This document shows, one piece after another, positions 31,902 through 39,925 of a stretch of DNA of 64,000 nt. This stretch comes from DAIOEK01 sp964648485 (GTDB lineage: Bacteria > Chloroflexota > Anaerolineae > Anaerolineales > Anaerolineaceae). Below the pieces are notes generated by a model. The model was not told where the DNA came from. It worked only from the letters and a program-made list of their open reading frames with translations, and did no database searches. Position 1 is the first letter of the stretch. Every line of letters begins with the position of its first letter. The translations under genes were made by a program, and so were the position numbers. The stretch covers positions 1-64,000 of the forward strand of contig CAZYOF010000016.1 in the NCBI GenBank assembly GCA_964648485.1, given 5' to 3'.

Positions 31902-32816
31902 TCAAGAATCCAGTAGCTTGCAGAAAGCGCATAGTCCTTCTGCTGAAGTAGGTTGTCCACATTTTGGACATTGATGAAGTTCACCAGACAGGTTTTCTAG
32001 CCCGGATAGAAAGCCTGTCTTTTTTTGATTAATAAATTGAGAATAATATGAAAGTTTGATGCCGGGTTGTTCTTTTTCAAGTTGGTTAAACCATGTCTTA
32101 ACTGCATTCGTCTTTGAGCCAATGGAGAATGGGCATTCCTCTTCAATGTACTGAATCCCTTTGAGAATTGCGTAGGCAGTGGTTTCCCGTTCATACGATC
32201 GGCACAGGGGTTTTATTTTACGCGGGAATTGTGGTGTCTCCGGTAAAAGGGGCGCCTGCCTGGCTAACTGTGAAAGATTCCAATTCAGATTATTTGAAAA
32301 TAGTACGGCCACCTCATCATCGAGATTGTGACCTGTTGCGATAATCTGAAAATTGTGATCCTTTGTAAAAGCGTTGAATACATGCCTTTTTATCGTTCCA
32401 CAAACAGAGCAGGGACGATCTTTGCCATAACGAATAATCTTAACCAGGTTCGAGATGTCCTTACCGATTTCAGATCTCACATTATAAACATGTAGAACCA
32501 GATTATTTTTATCCGCAAAATCTTGCGCATAGATTTGGGATTGATCGGAATAGGAAATATCTTCATTAATTCCCAGGTTAATATAGAGCGCTTCGGTTGC
32601 ATACCCCAATTGACTTAGTACATCCCACAATACCAGTGAATCTTTGCCTCCAGATACTGCTACCAGTACTTTTTCACCATATTTTAGAAGGTGATATTTC
32701 TCAATTGTTTTTTCTGTATATGTATTAAACCAATCAATATAATGCTCTCTACACAGTGACAATCGATGCTGTTTCATGTTTATTGAAGCGGTTTTTCCGC
32801 ATTTTCGACATCTCAT
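31902..32816 (-). CDS. ttuA: TtuA/TtcA-family tRNA thiotransferase
   Basis: A 304-residue N-type ATP pyrophosphatase that thiolates tRNA, probably making 2-thiouridine derivatives. An N-terminal zinc finger (Cys3, Cys6, Cys22, His25), the PP-loop SGGKDS (55-60), an iron-sulfur site with Cys136/Cys139 and Cys228, and a C-terminal zinc finger (Cys283, Cys286, Cys296, Cys299) match the TtuA/TtcA-like group that uses a ubiquitin-like carrier. The upstream neighbour, 5 bases away, is such a carrier. The pair resembles the Thermus TtuA-TtuB system, where the thiocarboxylated carrier donates sulfur. No E1-like activator or rhodanese is in the window. Confidence 0.9.
   Translation of the reverse strand: MRCRKCGKTASINMKQHRLSLCREHYIDWFNTYTEKTIEKYHLLKYGEKVLVAVSGGKDSLVLWDVLSQLGYATEALYINLGINEDISYSDQSQIYAQDFADKNNLVLHVYNVRSEIGKDISNLVKIIRYGKDRPCSVCGTIKRHVFNAFTKDHNFQIIATGHNLDDEVAVLFSNNLNWNLSQLARQAPLLPETPQFPRKIKPLCRSYERETTAYAILKGIQYIEEECPFSIGSKTNAVKTWFNQLEKEQPGIKLSYYSQFINQKKTGFLSGLENLSGELHQCPKCGQPTSAEGLCAFCKLLDS
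31986..32026 (+). terminator. glnA terminator inside the antisense of ttuA
   Basis: A 14-bp stem with one U-G pair (AGACAGG-T-TTTCTA with TAGAAA-G-CCTGTCT) is followed on the plus strand by at least six T. It lies 85 bases after the glnA stop and within codons about 264-277 of the convergent ttuA gene. Confidence 0.85.
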
Positions 32817-32821
32817 GAGCT

Positions 32822-33031
32822 TTATTTTCCCCCGGATATGACCGCAACAATACGAACCTTATCACCATTCTGTAACAATAAATCTTCTGTTACGATTTCT
32901 CCATCTCTCACAGCCAGATAAGATTCTGAATTTAAACCAATCCGTTTGAGTGCTTGTTGCACAGTCAAAGGTCCGGTAATAAAGTATTCTTTGCCCCTAA
33001 TGTTCAAGCATATTTGAGTTGATTGATTCAT
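32822..33031 (-). CDS. ttuB: Ubiquitin-like sulfur carrier (ThiS/MoaD/TtuB family)
   Basis: A 69-residue beta-grasp protein: ICLNIRGKEYFI at the start, LTVQQALKRIGLNSES in the helix and KVRIVAVISGGK at the end. Related proteins are activated at a C-terminal Gly-Gly as thiocarboxylates. Here the chain ends in GGK, one residue beyond the Gly-Gly, so a peptidase must remove the Lys before activation, or it is used in an altered way. It is cotranscribed with the TtuA-like thiotransferase (gap 5 bases). AGGAAGA precedes the ATG. ThiS and MoaD are alternatives; location next to the tRNA thiolase argues for TtuB. Confidence 0.88.
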   Translation of the reverse strand: MNQSTQICLNIRGKEYFITGPLTVQQALKRIGLNSESYLAVRDGEIVTEDLLLQNGDKVRIVAVISGGK

Positions 33032-33052
33032 ATTCTTCCTGCATACTGTTGT

Positions 33053-33060
33053 ACTATAAT
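33053..33060. promoter_or_regulatory. Overlapping divergent -10 boxes
   Basis: Plus-strand TATAAT (33055-33060) and minus-strand TATAGT (33053-33058) overlap almost fully between the ttuB and zinc-ribbon genes, so the two promoters must compete for polymerase. Confidence 0.5.
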
Positions 33061-33105
33061 TGATTCATCACCAAAAAGATTATAACAAACCGGATGAGGA
33101 TAAAT

Positions 33106-33753
33106 ATGTCAGGGAAAATTGAGTTTGTTCGTAATTATCGAGATTCAAGCACGGATCAGGGTTTTCAGTTTGAATTTATTTGTGATCGCTGCGGGACCGG
33201 TTATCGCAGTCATTTCCAGCCATCTGTAACCGGTACATTAAATAATGTAATGGATACCGCCAGCAGTCTATTTGGCGGAGTATTTAGTACAGCCGCAAAC
33301 CTGACGGGACGAGCCCATTCCGCTGCGTGGGAAAAGGCACATGATGATGCTTTTGCGAAAGCAAGTGCTGAGTTGATGCCTTCATTTGTTCAGTGCCCTC
33401 GCTGCCAGAGTTGGGTCTGCCGGGAAAAATGCTGGAACACCAAGCGTGGACTGTGCAAAAACTGTGCACCAGATATGGGCGTAGAAATGTCTGCGGCACA
33501 GGCAAGCCGGTCTGTTGAAGAGGTTTGGGCTCACGCGGCTATGTCTGCTGAAGATAAAAAGCTATCTGAAGCAAATTGGCGTGAAACGATCCATGCTACT
33601 TGCCCACAATGTGAAGCTCCTCTTAATACCAATGCTAAATTCTGTCCTGAGTGTGGTGCAGCGATCAAGCAGGAGAAACACTGTACTGAATGTGGGGCAA
33701 TCATTCAACCAGGGGCAAAATTCTGTGCAGATTGTGGAAAGAAAGTAGAGTAA
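33106..33753 (+). CDS. Multi-zinc-ribbon protein
   Basis: A 215-residue soluble protein with repeated Cys pairs: CDRC near residue 27, CPRCQSW...CREKCW...CKNC around 95-125, and two double zinc ribbons at the C-terminus (CPQC...FCPECG and CTECG...FCADCG). The middle segment is helical and Gly/Ala rich. Zinc-ribbon tails of this type are common in proteins of unknown function in Chloroflexota and are probably protein or nucleic acid binding. The start at 33106 is preferred over an in-frame ATG 12 bases upstream because a GAGGA lies 7 bases ahead. It converges with the lipoprotein gene at 33757 with a 3-base gap. Confidence 0.8.
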   Translation: MSGKIEFVRNYRDSSTDQGFQFEFICDRCGTGYRSHFQPSVTGTLNNVMDTASSLFGGVFSTAANLTGRAHSAAWEKAHDDAFAKASAELMPSFVQCPRCQSWVCREKCWNTKRGLCKNCAPDMGVEMSAAQASRSVEEVWAHAAMSAEDKKLSEANWRETIHATCPQCEAPLNTNAKFCPECGAAIKQEKHCTECGAIIQPGAKFCADCGKKVE

Positions 33754-33756
33754 GCG

Positions 33757-34488
33757 TTAGTCTTCCGGATTATCCATCTTAATTTGAATACAACTCATCA
33801 GATCCCGCAGAGATCCTGCGGGATCTTTGTGTACGCTCATTACGATTGGATACCGGATATCCAAATTAGTTGAGAGAGGTTTGACCAAATCTGAAAGCCA
33901 TCTGGCAGGGAGAATACCAATCCCTTCTGGATTACTTTGTACAGCCTGTGTGATTTCTGATGGACCTGGTAAATATCGGGTTCTTGGATTGATGATCGTA
34001 CCATCGGGTAATTGATCAATTACTAAATTTGTTAAGTCATCTTTATCAGAAAACAAATAAACCTGGATTAATTTAGATGGGTCATCCATTTGTTTTCCCG
34101 GTGCTATTTCATCCCATTGAGTGATATACCCAGCAAGTATCTTAAGTATTTCTTCCTTGTTAAGTTCATCAACCGGGTTATTTAAATTAACAATAAAAAC
34201 GAGACTTTCGTCAGCAAGCTGGAATTGCCAATCAGTTAAACCTTCGCCACTGGTTATGATCAGGTCGTAGTTGCCCGATTCAATTTCATTCAAAGGAATG
34301 ATATCTACATTGATCACTATTTCAGGGTTTTCCCGGCTGCAAGAATTTGCTGCCTGAGCCAGATAGCTGGTTGCAGGGGTAGTTACCATACGGACAGGCA
34401 ACTTAATTTCTGGTAATGGAGCTGGTTCTTGCACTGTACATCCATTACAGAAAATTATTATCAGCAATAAAAGCAGGAATTTTCGCAT
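33757..34488 (-). CDS. Periplasmic-binding-like lipoprotein (PstS/oxyanion type)
   Basis: A 243-residue extracytoplasmic protein. The signal ends CNGC with the lipidated Cys17. The mature part resembles PBP-like phosphate or oxyanion binders: VRMVTTPATSYLAQAANSC, YDLIITSGEGLTDWQ, FIVNLNNPVDELNKEEILKILAGYITQWDEI, and GIGILPARWL. The INPRTRYLPGPSEITQAV segment corresponds to the second lobe. No ABC genes are adjacent, so the ligand is unknown; a signalling or orphan role is possible. The ATG overlaps the uppP stop (TAATG), showing coupling. It is shorter than typical PstS. Confidence 0.72.
   Translation of the reverse strand: MRKFLLLLLIIIFCNGCTVQEPAPLPEIKLPVRMVTTPATSYLAQAANSCSRENPEIVINVDIIPLNEIESGNYDLIITSGEGLTDWQFQLADESLVFIVNLNNPVDELNKEEILKILAGYITQWDEIAPGKQMDDPSKLIQVYLFSDKDDLTNLVIDQLPDGTIINPRTRYLPGPSEITQAVQSNPEGIGILPARWLSDLVKPLSTNLDIRYPIVMSVHKDPAGSLRDLMSCIQIKMDNPED
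33801..33830 (+). terminator. Hairpin within the convergent lipoprotein gene, possible zinc-ribbon terminator
   Basis: A 10-bp perfect stem (GATCCCGCAG / CTGCGGGATC, loop AGATC) followed on the plus strand by TTTGTGT. It lies 48 bases after the zinc-ribbon gene's stop. The T run is short, so termination is uncertain. Confidence 0.45.
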
Positions 34489-35318
34489 TATCCTCTGAAG
34501 TATGCTATTAGAAATGTAAATAATGCCGCAATAATGCAATATATTGCAAAGCTATAAAAGGAATGACGTTGAAGGTATTGAAGTAGCCACCGAATGGATA
34601 GATATCCTACGACCGCTGCAGCAATTACCCCGCTAATCACAACCGGGAGAAAACTGGACAATCCAGAGACTTCCAGCAGATCCAGCAATGCCAGCCCACC
34701 AGCTGCCAGCATAACCGGGATAGATATTAAGAATGAAAACCGGGCAGCTTCAGGACGGCTAATATCTCTGAACATGGCACCGGATATTGTGGACCCAGAT
34801 CGTGATACGCCCGGGAAGATGGAAAGTGCCTGAAATAGACCGACTATTAATGCATCCAGCCAGGAGATTTGGGTTAATTCTTTCTGTCTTTTTCCTATCC
34901 ACTCAGCTATTACCAGCAACCCGGCTGTAACTATCAAGAAAACAGCTGTCATCAAAGGATTATTGAAAGCGGCTTCCACTTGATCTTTCACCAGGACACC
35001 AAAAATCCCTGCTGGTATGGTTGCAATAACAATCCACCACCCTAATCTTGCTTCGCTGGTTTGAAGTGGTTTTCCACGGATCAGACCCTGGAATGCAGCG
35101 GTAATAATTCGAACAAGGTCTCTCCATAAAAATATGATCACTGCAATTAATGTTCCCATCTGAACAAGAACATCGAATACGAATATTTGCTCAGTTGGGA
35201 ACTGCCAGTTTAACCAATACGGAACCAGAACAAGATGTGCAGAACTTGAAATGGGCAAGAATTCAGTGAGTCCTTGAACTATGCCTAATAGTACTGATTC
35301 AAATATATTCATAATCAC
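34488..35318 (-). CDS. uppP: Undecaprenyl-diphosphatase UppP/BacA
   Basis: Integral membrane phosphatase that regenerates undecaprenyl phosphate for cell-wall synthesis. The 276-residue chain has the family motifs GIVQGLTEFLPISSSAHLVL at the N-terminus and SIFPGVSRSGSTISGAMFRD in the middle, with about eight membrane helices. The first codon is GTG at 35318 with AAGGA 4 bases upstream; an ATG two codons later is an alternative. It lies 8 bases downstream of tgt and shares its stop with the start of the lipoprotein gene. Confidence 0.95.
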   Translation of the reverse strand: MIMNIFESVLLGIVQGLTEFLPISSSAHLVLVPYWLNWQFPTEQIFVFDVLVQMGTLIAVIIFLWRDLVRIITAAFQGLIRGKPLQTSEARLGWWIVIATIPAGIFGVLVKDQVEAAFNNPLMTAVFLIVTAGLLVIAEWIGKRQKELTQISWLDALIVGLFQALSIFPGVSRSGSTISGAMFRDISRPEAARFSFLISIPVMLAAGGLALLDLLEVSGLSSFLPVVISGVIAAAVVGYLSIRWLLQYLQRHSFYSFAIYCIIAALFTFLIAYFRG

Positions 35319-35326
35319 GAAATCCT

Positions 35327-36439
35327 TTATTCTTCAGTTTGATGATATCGATCCAAGTATTCCTTTGCAAACAGTTCAAATCGTTTTTCAGTAATTGCTT
35401 CCCCCATCCAGCGGACCAGGTTAAGCAGGGTGTGAATATTGTGGATTGAAAGTAATGTGCCAGCTAAGAGTTCTTTGGCTACGATCAGATGGCGAATATA
35501 TGCGCGGCTGAAGTGTTGGCAGGTATAACACGTACAATCTTGATCGATGGGATTCGGATCTCGCGAATATGCTGCATTCAACATATTTAAACGACCTCGA
35601 TGGGTCATGGCAGCCTGGTGTCTGGCGAGACGGGTAGGCAGAACACAATCGAAAATATCCACACCGCGCATCACCCCATTCACCAAATCTTCCGGAGATC
35701 CGACGCCCATTAAATAATGTGGTTTTTCTGGTGGGAGAAAAGGATACAAAGTATCGAGAGTCTGGTGCATTTCAGACTTCGATTCACCAACTGATAAACC
35801 TCCAATGGCAATTCCATCAAAACCCATTGCGGTTATTATTTTTGCTGATTCTTCGCGCAGATCTGGAAAGATCCCACCTTGAATAATTCCAAACAAAGCC
35901 TGATCTGACCGGGTTTTTGCTTCAAGGCAGCGCTCTGCCCAAGCATGGGTTCGTTTCATGGCGGTAATATTGTAATCGCGCTCACGGGGTGGAGCACATT
36001 CATCAAACGCCATGATGATATCTGCGCCCAGATTTTCCTGGATTTGTATTGATTTTTCTGGTGTCAGCCGTTGGGTGGATCCATCTATATGGCTTTTAAA
36101 GGTAACTCCGTCCGGGTCAATTTTTCGCATTTGTGCAAGTGAAAAAACCTGAAACCCGCCGGAATCTGTTAACATCGGCTTATGCCATTGCATGAAATTA
36201 TGCACCCCACCCAGTTCTTTCACCAATTCATCACCCGGCCGAAGCCAGAGGTGATATGTATTTGCAAGAACAAGACTGGCATCCAATTCTTCCAGCTGTT
36301 TTGGGGTCATTGCTTTTACCGCAGCCTGTGTGCCGACAGGTGCGAAAATTGGTGTTGGAATACTCCCATGTGGAGTGTGATAGATACCAGTACGAGCAGC
36401 GCCATCCTGGGCTAGCAATTCAAATGAAAACTGAGACAT
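35327..36439 (-). CDS. tgt: Queuine tRNA-ribosyltransferase
   Basis: Exchanges guanine for preQ1 at the wobble position of GUN tRNAs. The 370 residues have the TIM-barrel active-site signatures MLTDSGGFQVFSL (catalytic Asp), IIMAFDECAPP, GIIQGGIFPDLRE, AIGGLSVGE, VLPTRLARHQAAMTHRG and the zinc site CTCYTCQHFSRAYIRHL. Length is normal for bacterial Tgt. A TATAAT 6 bases before the ATG indicates a leaderless transcript. It heads an operon with uppP and a lipoprotein gene. No queuosine precursor genes are nearby. Confidence 0.96.
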   Translation of the reverse strand: MSQFSFELLAQDGAARTGIYHTPHGSIPTPIFAPVGTQAAVKAMTPKQLEELDASLVLANTYHLWLRPGDELVKELGGVHNFMQWHKPMLTDSGGFQVFSLAQMRKIDPDGVTFKSHIDGSTQRLTPEKSIQIQENLGADIIMAFDECAPPRERDYNITAMKRTHAWAERCLEAKTRSDQALFGIIQGGIFPDLREESAKIITAMGFDGIAIGGLSVGESKSEMHQTLDTLYPFLPPEKPHYLMGVGSPEDLVNGVMRGVDIFDCVLPTRLARHQAAMTHRGRLNMLNAAYSRDPNPIDQDCTCYTCQHFSRAYIRHLIVAKELLAGTLLSIHNIHTLLNLVRWMGEAITEKRFELFAKEYLDRYHQTEE

Positions 36440-36451
36440 GAGTGAATTATA
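36440..36451 (-). promoter_or_regulatory. Leaderless promoter of tgt
   Basis: On the minus strand a perfect TATAAT (36446-36451) ends 6 bases before the ATG at 36439, with no Shine-Dalgarno. A weak -35-like TTAGCT lies 17 bp upstream. Confidence 0.65.
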
Positions 36452-36505
36452 AGCGGTTATCTCAACTAAGCTAAGAATTTAATTAGAACCATATGTAATC
36501 TCAGC

Positions 36506-36541
36506 TTGCCTTCTTTACTATGTAGGTTTATACTACCAGCC
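36506..36541 (+). promoter_or_regulatory. Leaderless promoter of alr
   Basis: TTGCCT (36506-36511), 17-bp spacer and TATACT (36529-36534), ending 7 bases before the ATG at 36542; there is no Shine-Dalgarno. A longer in-frame ATG at 36506 would lie inside the promoter and is rejected. Confidence 0.75.
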
Positions 36542-37651
36542 ATGAATTCGAATGGATACTCTGCCTGGCTAGAAATTGATCTTGCACAAATTAAAGAGAA
36601 TGTAAAAGAAATTTTGCGAATTAGCCAGACCGAAGTTATGGCAATTGTCAAGGCAAATGGTTATGGGCATGGAGCTACTGAAATAGCTCAGGCATCCATT
36701 GAGGCTGGCGCTACCTGGTTGGGTGTTGCACGGCTTGAAGAGGCGATTGCCCTCAGGAGAGCTGGTTTAAATTGCCATATCCTTGTTCTTGGTTATACAT
36801 CCCCTGACAGAGTAGCCGATGCCGTAAATAATAATATTTGCTTAACAATTTATGATGTCGCCATTGGTGAAGCCTATGCCGAACAGGCAGCCAAATTTGG
36901 TGGGGGTTTAAGATTACACATAAAAGTGGATACTGGTATGGGCAGGCTGGGTATCTCTCCAGATACTGCCCAGGCATTTATTGAATCAATTTCTCACCAA
37001 CCTCAACTAAATATTGAAGGCATTTTTACCCATTTTGCTCGAGCAGACGAACCCAATGTTGCAACAACAGAACAACAGATGGAGAAATTTGATTCACTTG
37101 TTAGTAATTTGAAAAAAGTGGGCATTGCTCCCAAATATATCCACGCATCAAATTCGGCCGCTGCATTAAATTTTCCGGGTGCACGTTATGATCTTGTCCG
37201 ACCCGGGATAGTGCTTTATGGATATGCTCCTTCTCCAGAGACACCGCTTCCTGCGAATGTAAAGCCTGGTTTAACCTGGAAAACCCGATTAACTTCAGTC
37301 AGAACCTTCCCGGCAAATCATGGAATTAGTTACGGGCATATTTACTATACAAAGAAAGCTGAACGGATTGGGTCGATTGCTATTGGATATGCAGATGGCT
37401 ACCGCCGTGTTGATGGGAATATTGCCCTTGTACATGGAAAAAGGGTTCCAGTTGTTGGACGTGTCTGCATGGATCAATGTATGCTCCAATTGGATGATGT
37501 ACCAGATGCCCAGGTTGGTGATGAAGTAGTATTAATGGGTCACCAAGGTGATGAAATCATTACGGCGGAAGAAATTGCAGAGAGGTGGTCAACCTTCAAT
37601 TATGAGGTGATTTGTGGATTATCTGCCCGGCTGCCAAGAGTATACGAATAA
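36542..37651 (+). CDS. alr: Alanine racemase
   Basis: PLP enzyme that makes D-alanine for peptidoglycan. The 369-residue protein has the PLP-Lys motif AIVKANGYGHGA near residue 37, KVDTGMGRLG, HASNSAAAL, the catalytic Tyr region GISYGHIYYTKKAERIGSIAIGYADGYRR, and VCMDQCMLQL. The start is fixed by the promoter, 7 bases upstream. It lies 3 bases before recJ, so they are cotranscribed. Divergent from tgt. Confidence 0.95.
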   Translation: MNSNGYSAWLEIDLAQIKENVKEILRISQTEVMAIVKANGYGHGATEIAQASIEAGATWLGVARLEEAIALRRAGLNCHILVLGYTSPDRVADAVNNNICLTIYDVAIGEAYAEQAAKFGGGLRLHIKVDTGMGRLGISPDTAQAFIESISHQPQLNIEGIFTHFARADEPNVATTEQQMEKFDSLVSNLKKVGIAPKYIHASNSAAALNFPGARYDLVRPGIVLYGYAPSPETPLPANVKPGLTWKTRLTSVRTFPANHGISYGHIYYTKKAERIGSIAIGYADGYRRVDGNIALVHGKRVPVVGRVCMDQCMLQLDDVPDAQVGDEVVLMGHQGDEIITAEEIAERWSTFNYEVICGLSARLPRVYE

Positions 37652-37654
37652 TTC

Positions 37655-39379
37655 ATGACTATCCATCACCCAGAATATATAAATAAGAAGTGGATAATTG
37701 CTCCTCCCATGGATGTGGGAGTATCTAATGACCTCAAAGAATATCCGCGCCTGCTCCGGAAATTGTTGTATAACCGCGGGATTCTAACTCCGCAGGTTGC
37801 TCTTGATTTCCTTCATGGAGGAGATCACTTGATTCATGATCCTTACCTGATGTCTGGTATGGATGATGCAGTCGAGCGAATACTCCTGGCTATGGCACGA
37901 GATGAACAAGTAGTAATTTATGGTGATTATGATGTGGATGGTGTTACAGCCACTGCGTTATTGGTAGAATGCTTTCGCCTGCTAGGTATGAATGTTTCAC
38001 CGTACATCCCAAATCGGTTTGATGAAGGATACGGACTAAACCAGGAGGCTCTTAGAAGCCTGCGTGAAAAAGATGTTCCAGCAAACCTTGTCATTTCAGT
38101 AGATTGTGGAATCCGCTCCGTAGAGGATGCCCTTTACGCTAAGGAGATTGGTCTGGATTTAATTATCACTGACCATCATCATCCTTCGCAAGAAGTACCC
38201 GATTGTGTTGCTGTTCTTGATCCCAAAAGACTTGGTGATATTTACCCTTATAAAGATCTGGCTGGAGTTGGTATAGCCTATAAGCTGGCCAACGCGGTAA
38301 TTCAAAAGGTTTCACCGGGAAACGATCTGGCAGAAAAAAGACTGGATCTTGTCGCATTGGGAACCGTTGCCGATATGGCACCATTAACCGGGGAGAATCG
38401 CGAATTGGTCCGCAGAGGTATTGCACTTTTACAATCCGGTAACCGGGTTGGAATTCGGGCGTTATGTGCAGAAGCCGGGATCCCCTTCTCAAAAATCACT
38501 TCTGGTGACATTGGTTTCGTTATTGGACCACGACTTAATGCTGCCGGCAGGCTTGAAACAGCTATGGATTCATTCCATCTTCTTGTTAGTCTCAATGATA
38601 TTGAGGCAATGAAATATGCTTCCAGTTTACAGAAACAAAATGAAGAACGACAGAAACAAACCCGTTCTACTCAACAAAAAGCCATAGAATATATCGGGCA
38701 GGTAACTGATAAGGATTTCTTACTTTTTGTTACCGACCCTGATTTCAACGAAGGTATTGTAGGGTTGGCTGCATCCAAATTAACAGAGCAGTTTTTTCGG
38801 CCTTCTATAGTTGGGAAGAAAGATCAAAATACAACGCGATGCTCATGCCGTAGTATTCCCGGTTTTCATATCGCACAGGCTTTGGATGAATGTAAAGAGT
38901 TGCTCGTAAAGCATGGCGGTCATGCAGCTGCTGCCGGTTTTACGGTGGAAAATAAAAACCTTGCAGAGTTGGAAAATAGATTAAATCAAATTGCCTGGCG
39001 TGAATTACACAACACAGAATTGGTTGCATCAATTTCTGCAGAAGCAGAAGTGAGTATCAAAGATCTCTCCTCGGAATTCTTCCACCAACAGGAATTTCTT
39101 CACCCATTGGGATATGGTAACCCGGAACCTTATTACGTAATACGTAATGCTCATGTATTGAATAAAAATGTAATCGGGAAAGAAAAAACTCACCTGAGGT
39201 TAAAGCTCCAAGATCACAATTCCCTCGGTATTGTTATGAATGCAATTGCATTTAATTTTGGATTCCTCAGCGATTCTCTGCCTGCAACCATTGATGTACT
39301 TGGCAGCCTGGAGATGAATCATTTTAATGGTCAATCTTCCCTTCAAATCCGTGTAAAGGACATAAAATCTCCCCAATAA
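37655..39379 (+). CDS. recJ: Single-stranded-DNA exonuclease RecJ
   Basis: A 574-residue 5'-3' exonuclease of the DHH superfamily acting in recombination and mismatch repair. Motif I is VIYGDYDVDGVTATALL, motif III the DHH block IITDHHHPSQ, with DCGIR and DLAGVGIAYKLA; the DHHA1 part has GGHAAAAGFTVE, and an OB-fold-like region is at the end. The length is normal for this family. It starts 3 bases after alr without a Shine-Dalgarno, suggesting coupled translation. Confidence 0.95.
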   Translation: MTIHHPEYINKKWIIAPPMDVGVSNDLKEYPRLLRKLLYNRGILTPQVALDFLHGGDHLIHDPYLMSGMDDAVERILLAMARDEQVVIYGDYDVDGVTATALLVECFRLLGMNVSPYIPNRFDEGYGLNQEALRSLREKDVPANLVISVDCGIRSVEDALYAKEIGLDLIITDHHHPSQEVPDCVAVLDPKRLGDIYPYKDLAGVGIAYKLANAVIQKVSPGNDLAEKRLDLVALGTVADMAPLTGENRELVRRGIALLQSGNRVGIRALCAEAGIPFSKITSGDIGFVIGPRLNAAGRLETAMDSFHLLVSLNDIEAMKYASSLQKQNEERQKQTRSTQQKAIEYIGQVTDKDFLLFVTDPDFNEGIVGLAASKLTEQFFRPSIVGKKDQNTTRCSCRSIPGFHIAQALDECKELLVKHGGHAAAAGFTVENKNLAELENRLNQIAWRELHNTELVASISAEAEVSIKDLSSEFFHQQEFLHPLGYGNPEPYYVIRNAHVLNKNVIGKEKTHLRLKLQDHNSLGIVMNAIAFNFGFLSDSLPATIDVLGSLEMNHFNGQSSLQIRVKDIKSPQ

Positions 39380-39417
39380 TCTATCAGAAGATAAATAGTA
39401 ACAGAGATGAGGTTCTA

Positions 39418-39888
39418 ATGAAGGATCTAGTCGTGCCTAATGAGATTCTCAAATTCATAGTGGAAGCTAAAGCTGCAACCTACGTTGGAAATGGTAAATA
39501 TGTTGATCCCAGCAGGCAGGAATCTCACGACCTCGAATATCTTTGTGGGGATTATTATTACCGGGATAGTTATTTTGGTGGTAAAGATTTTTTAGGGGAG
39601 GAGATTGTCTGGTTGCAGGCTAAGCCTATTTGGGGAGAAAATTACTTCGGCAAGATAATCCAGCCTGGTTTGATTACTCCTGAAGAGATCGGAAAAATGA
39701 TTAAAGCCAGCCTTTCAAGACAATATCTGGAAGGCAGATTTCTGGGTGGGTTTCGCCATACAGAAGGCAATCTAATCTATATTGATAAGAATGAAGGGGA
39801 TTGGCATAATTTTACCGGTGAAGAGTCGATATCAAAGGATGGAATTATTGTCTACCAATTGCATTATCATGGCGGTATGATTGAATAA
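39418..39888 (+). CDS. DUF5680-like protein
   Basis: A 156-residue soluble protein. The pattern DPSRQESHDLEYLCGDYYYRDSYFGGKDFLGEEIVWLQAKPIWGENYFG matches what I recall of DUF5680-type proteins, in which a short alpha/beta domain has a conserved GD-x-Y-x-DSYFGG core. Function unknown. It follows recJ with a 38-base gap and ends at a strong terminator. An independent promoter is not obvious, so it may be transcribed with recJ. Start has a GAGG 9 bases upstream. Confidence 0.7.
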   Translation: MKDLVVPNEILKFIVEAKAATYVGNGKYVDPSRQESHDLEYLCGDYYYRDSYFGGKDFLGEEIVWLQAKPIWGENYFGKIIQPGLITPEEIGKMIKASLSRQYLEGRFLGGFRHTEGNLIYIDKNEGDWHNFTGEESISKDGIIVYQLHYHGGMIE

Positions 39889-39925
39889 TCAAAAACCGGG
39901 AGCAATATTGCTCCCGGTTTTTCTA
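39889..39925. terminator. Bidirectional terminator between the DUF5680-like and GT2 genes
   Basis: A 14-bp stem AAAACCGGGAGCA / TGCTCCCGGTTTT with ATAT loop (39891-39923); A and T tracts on both sides serve both strands. Confidence 0.92.
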
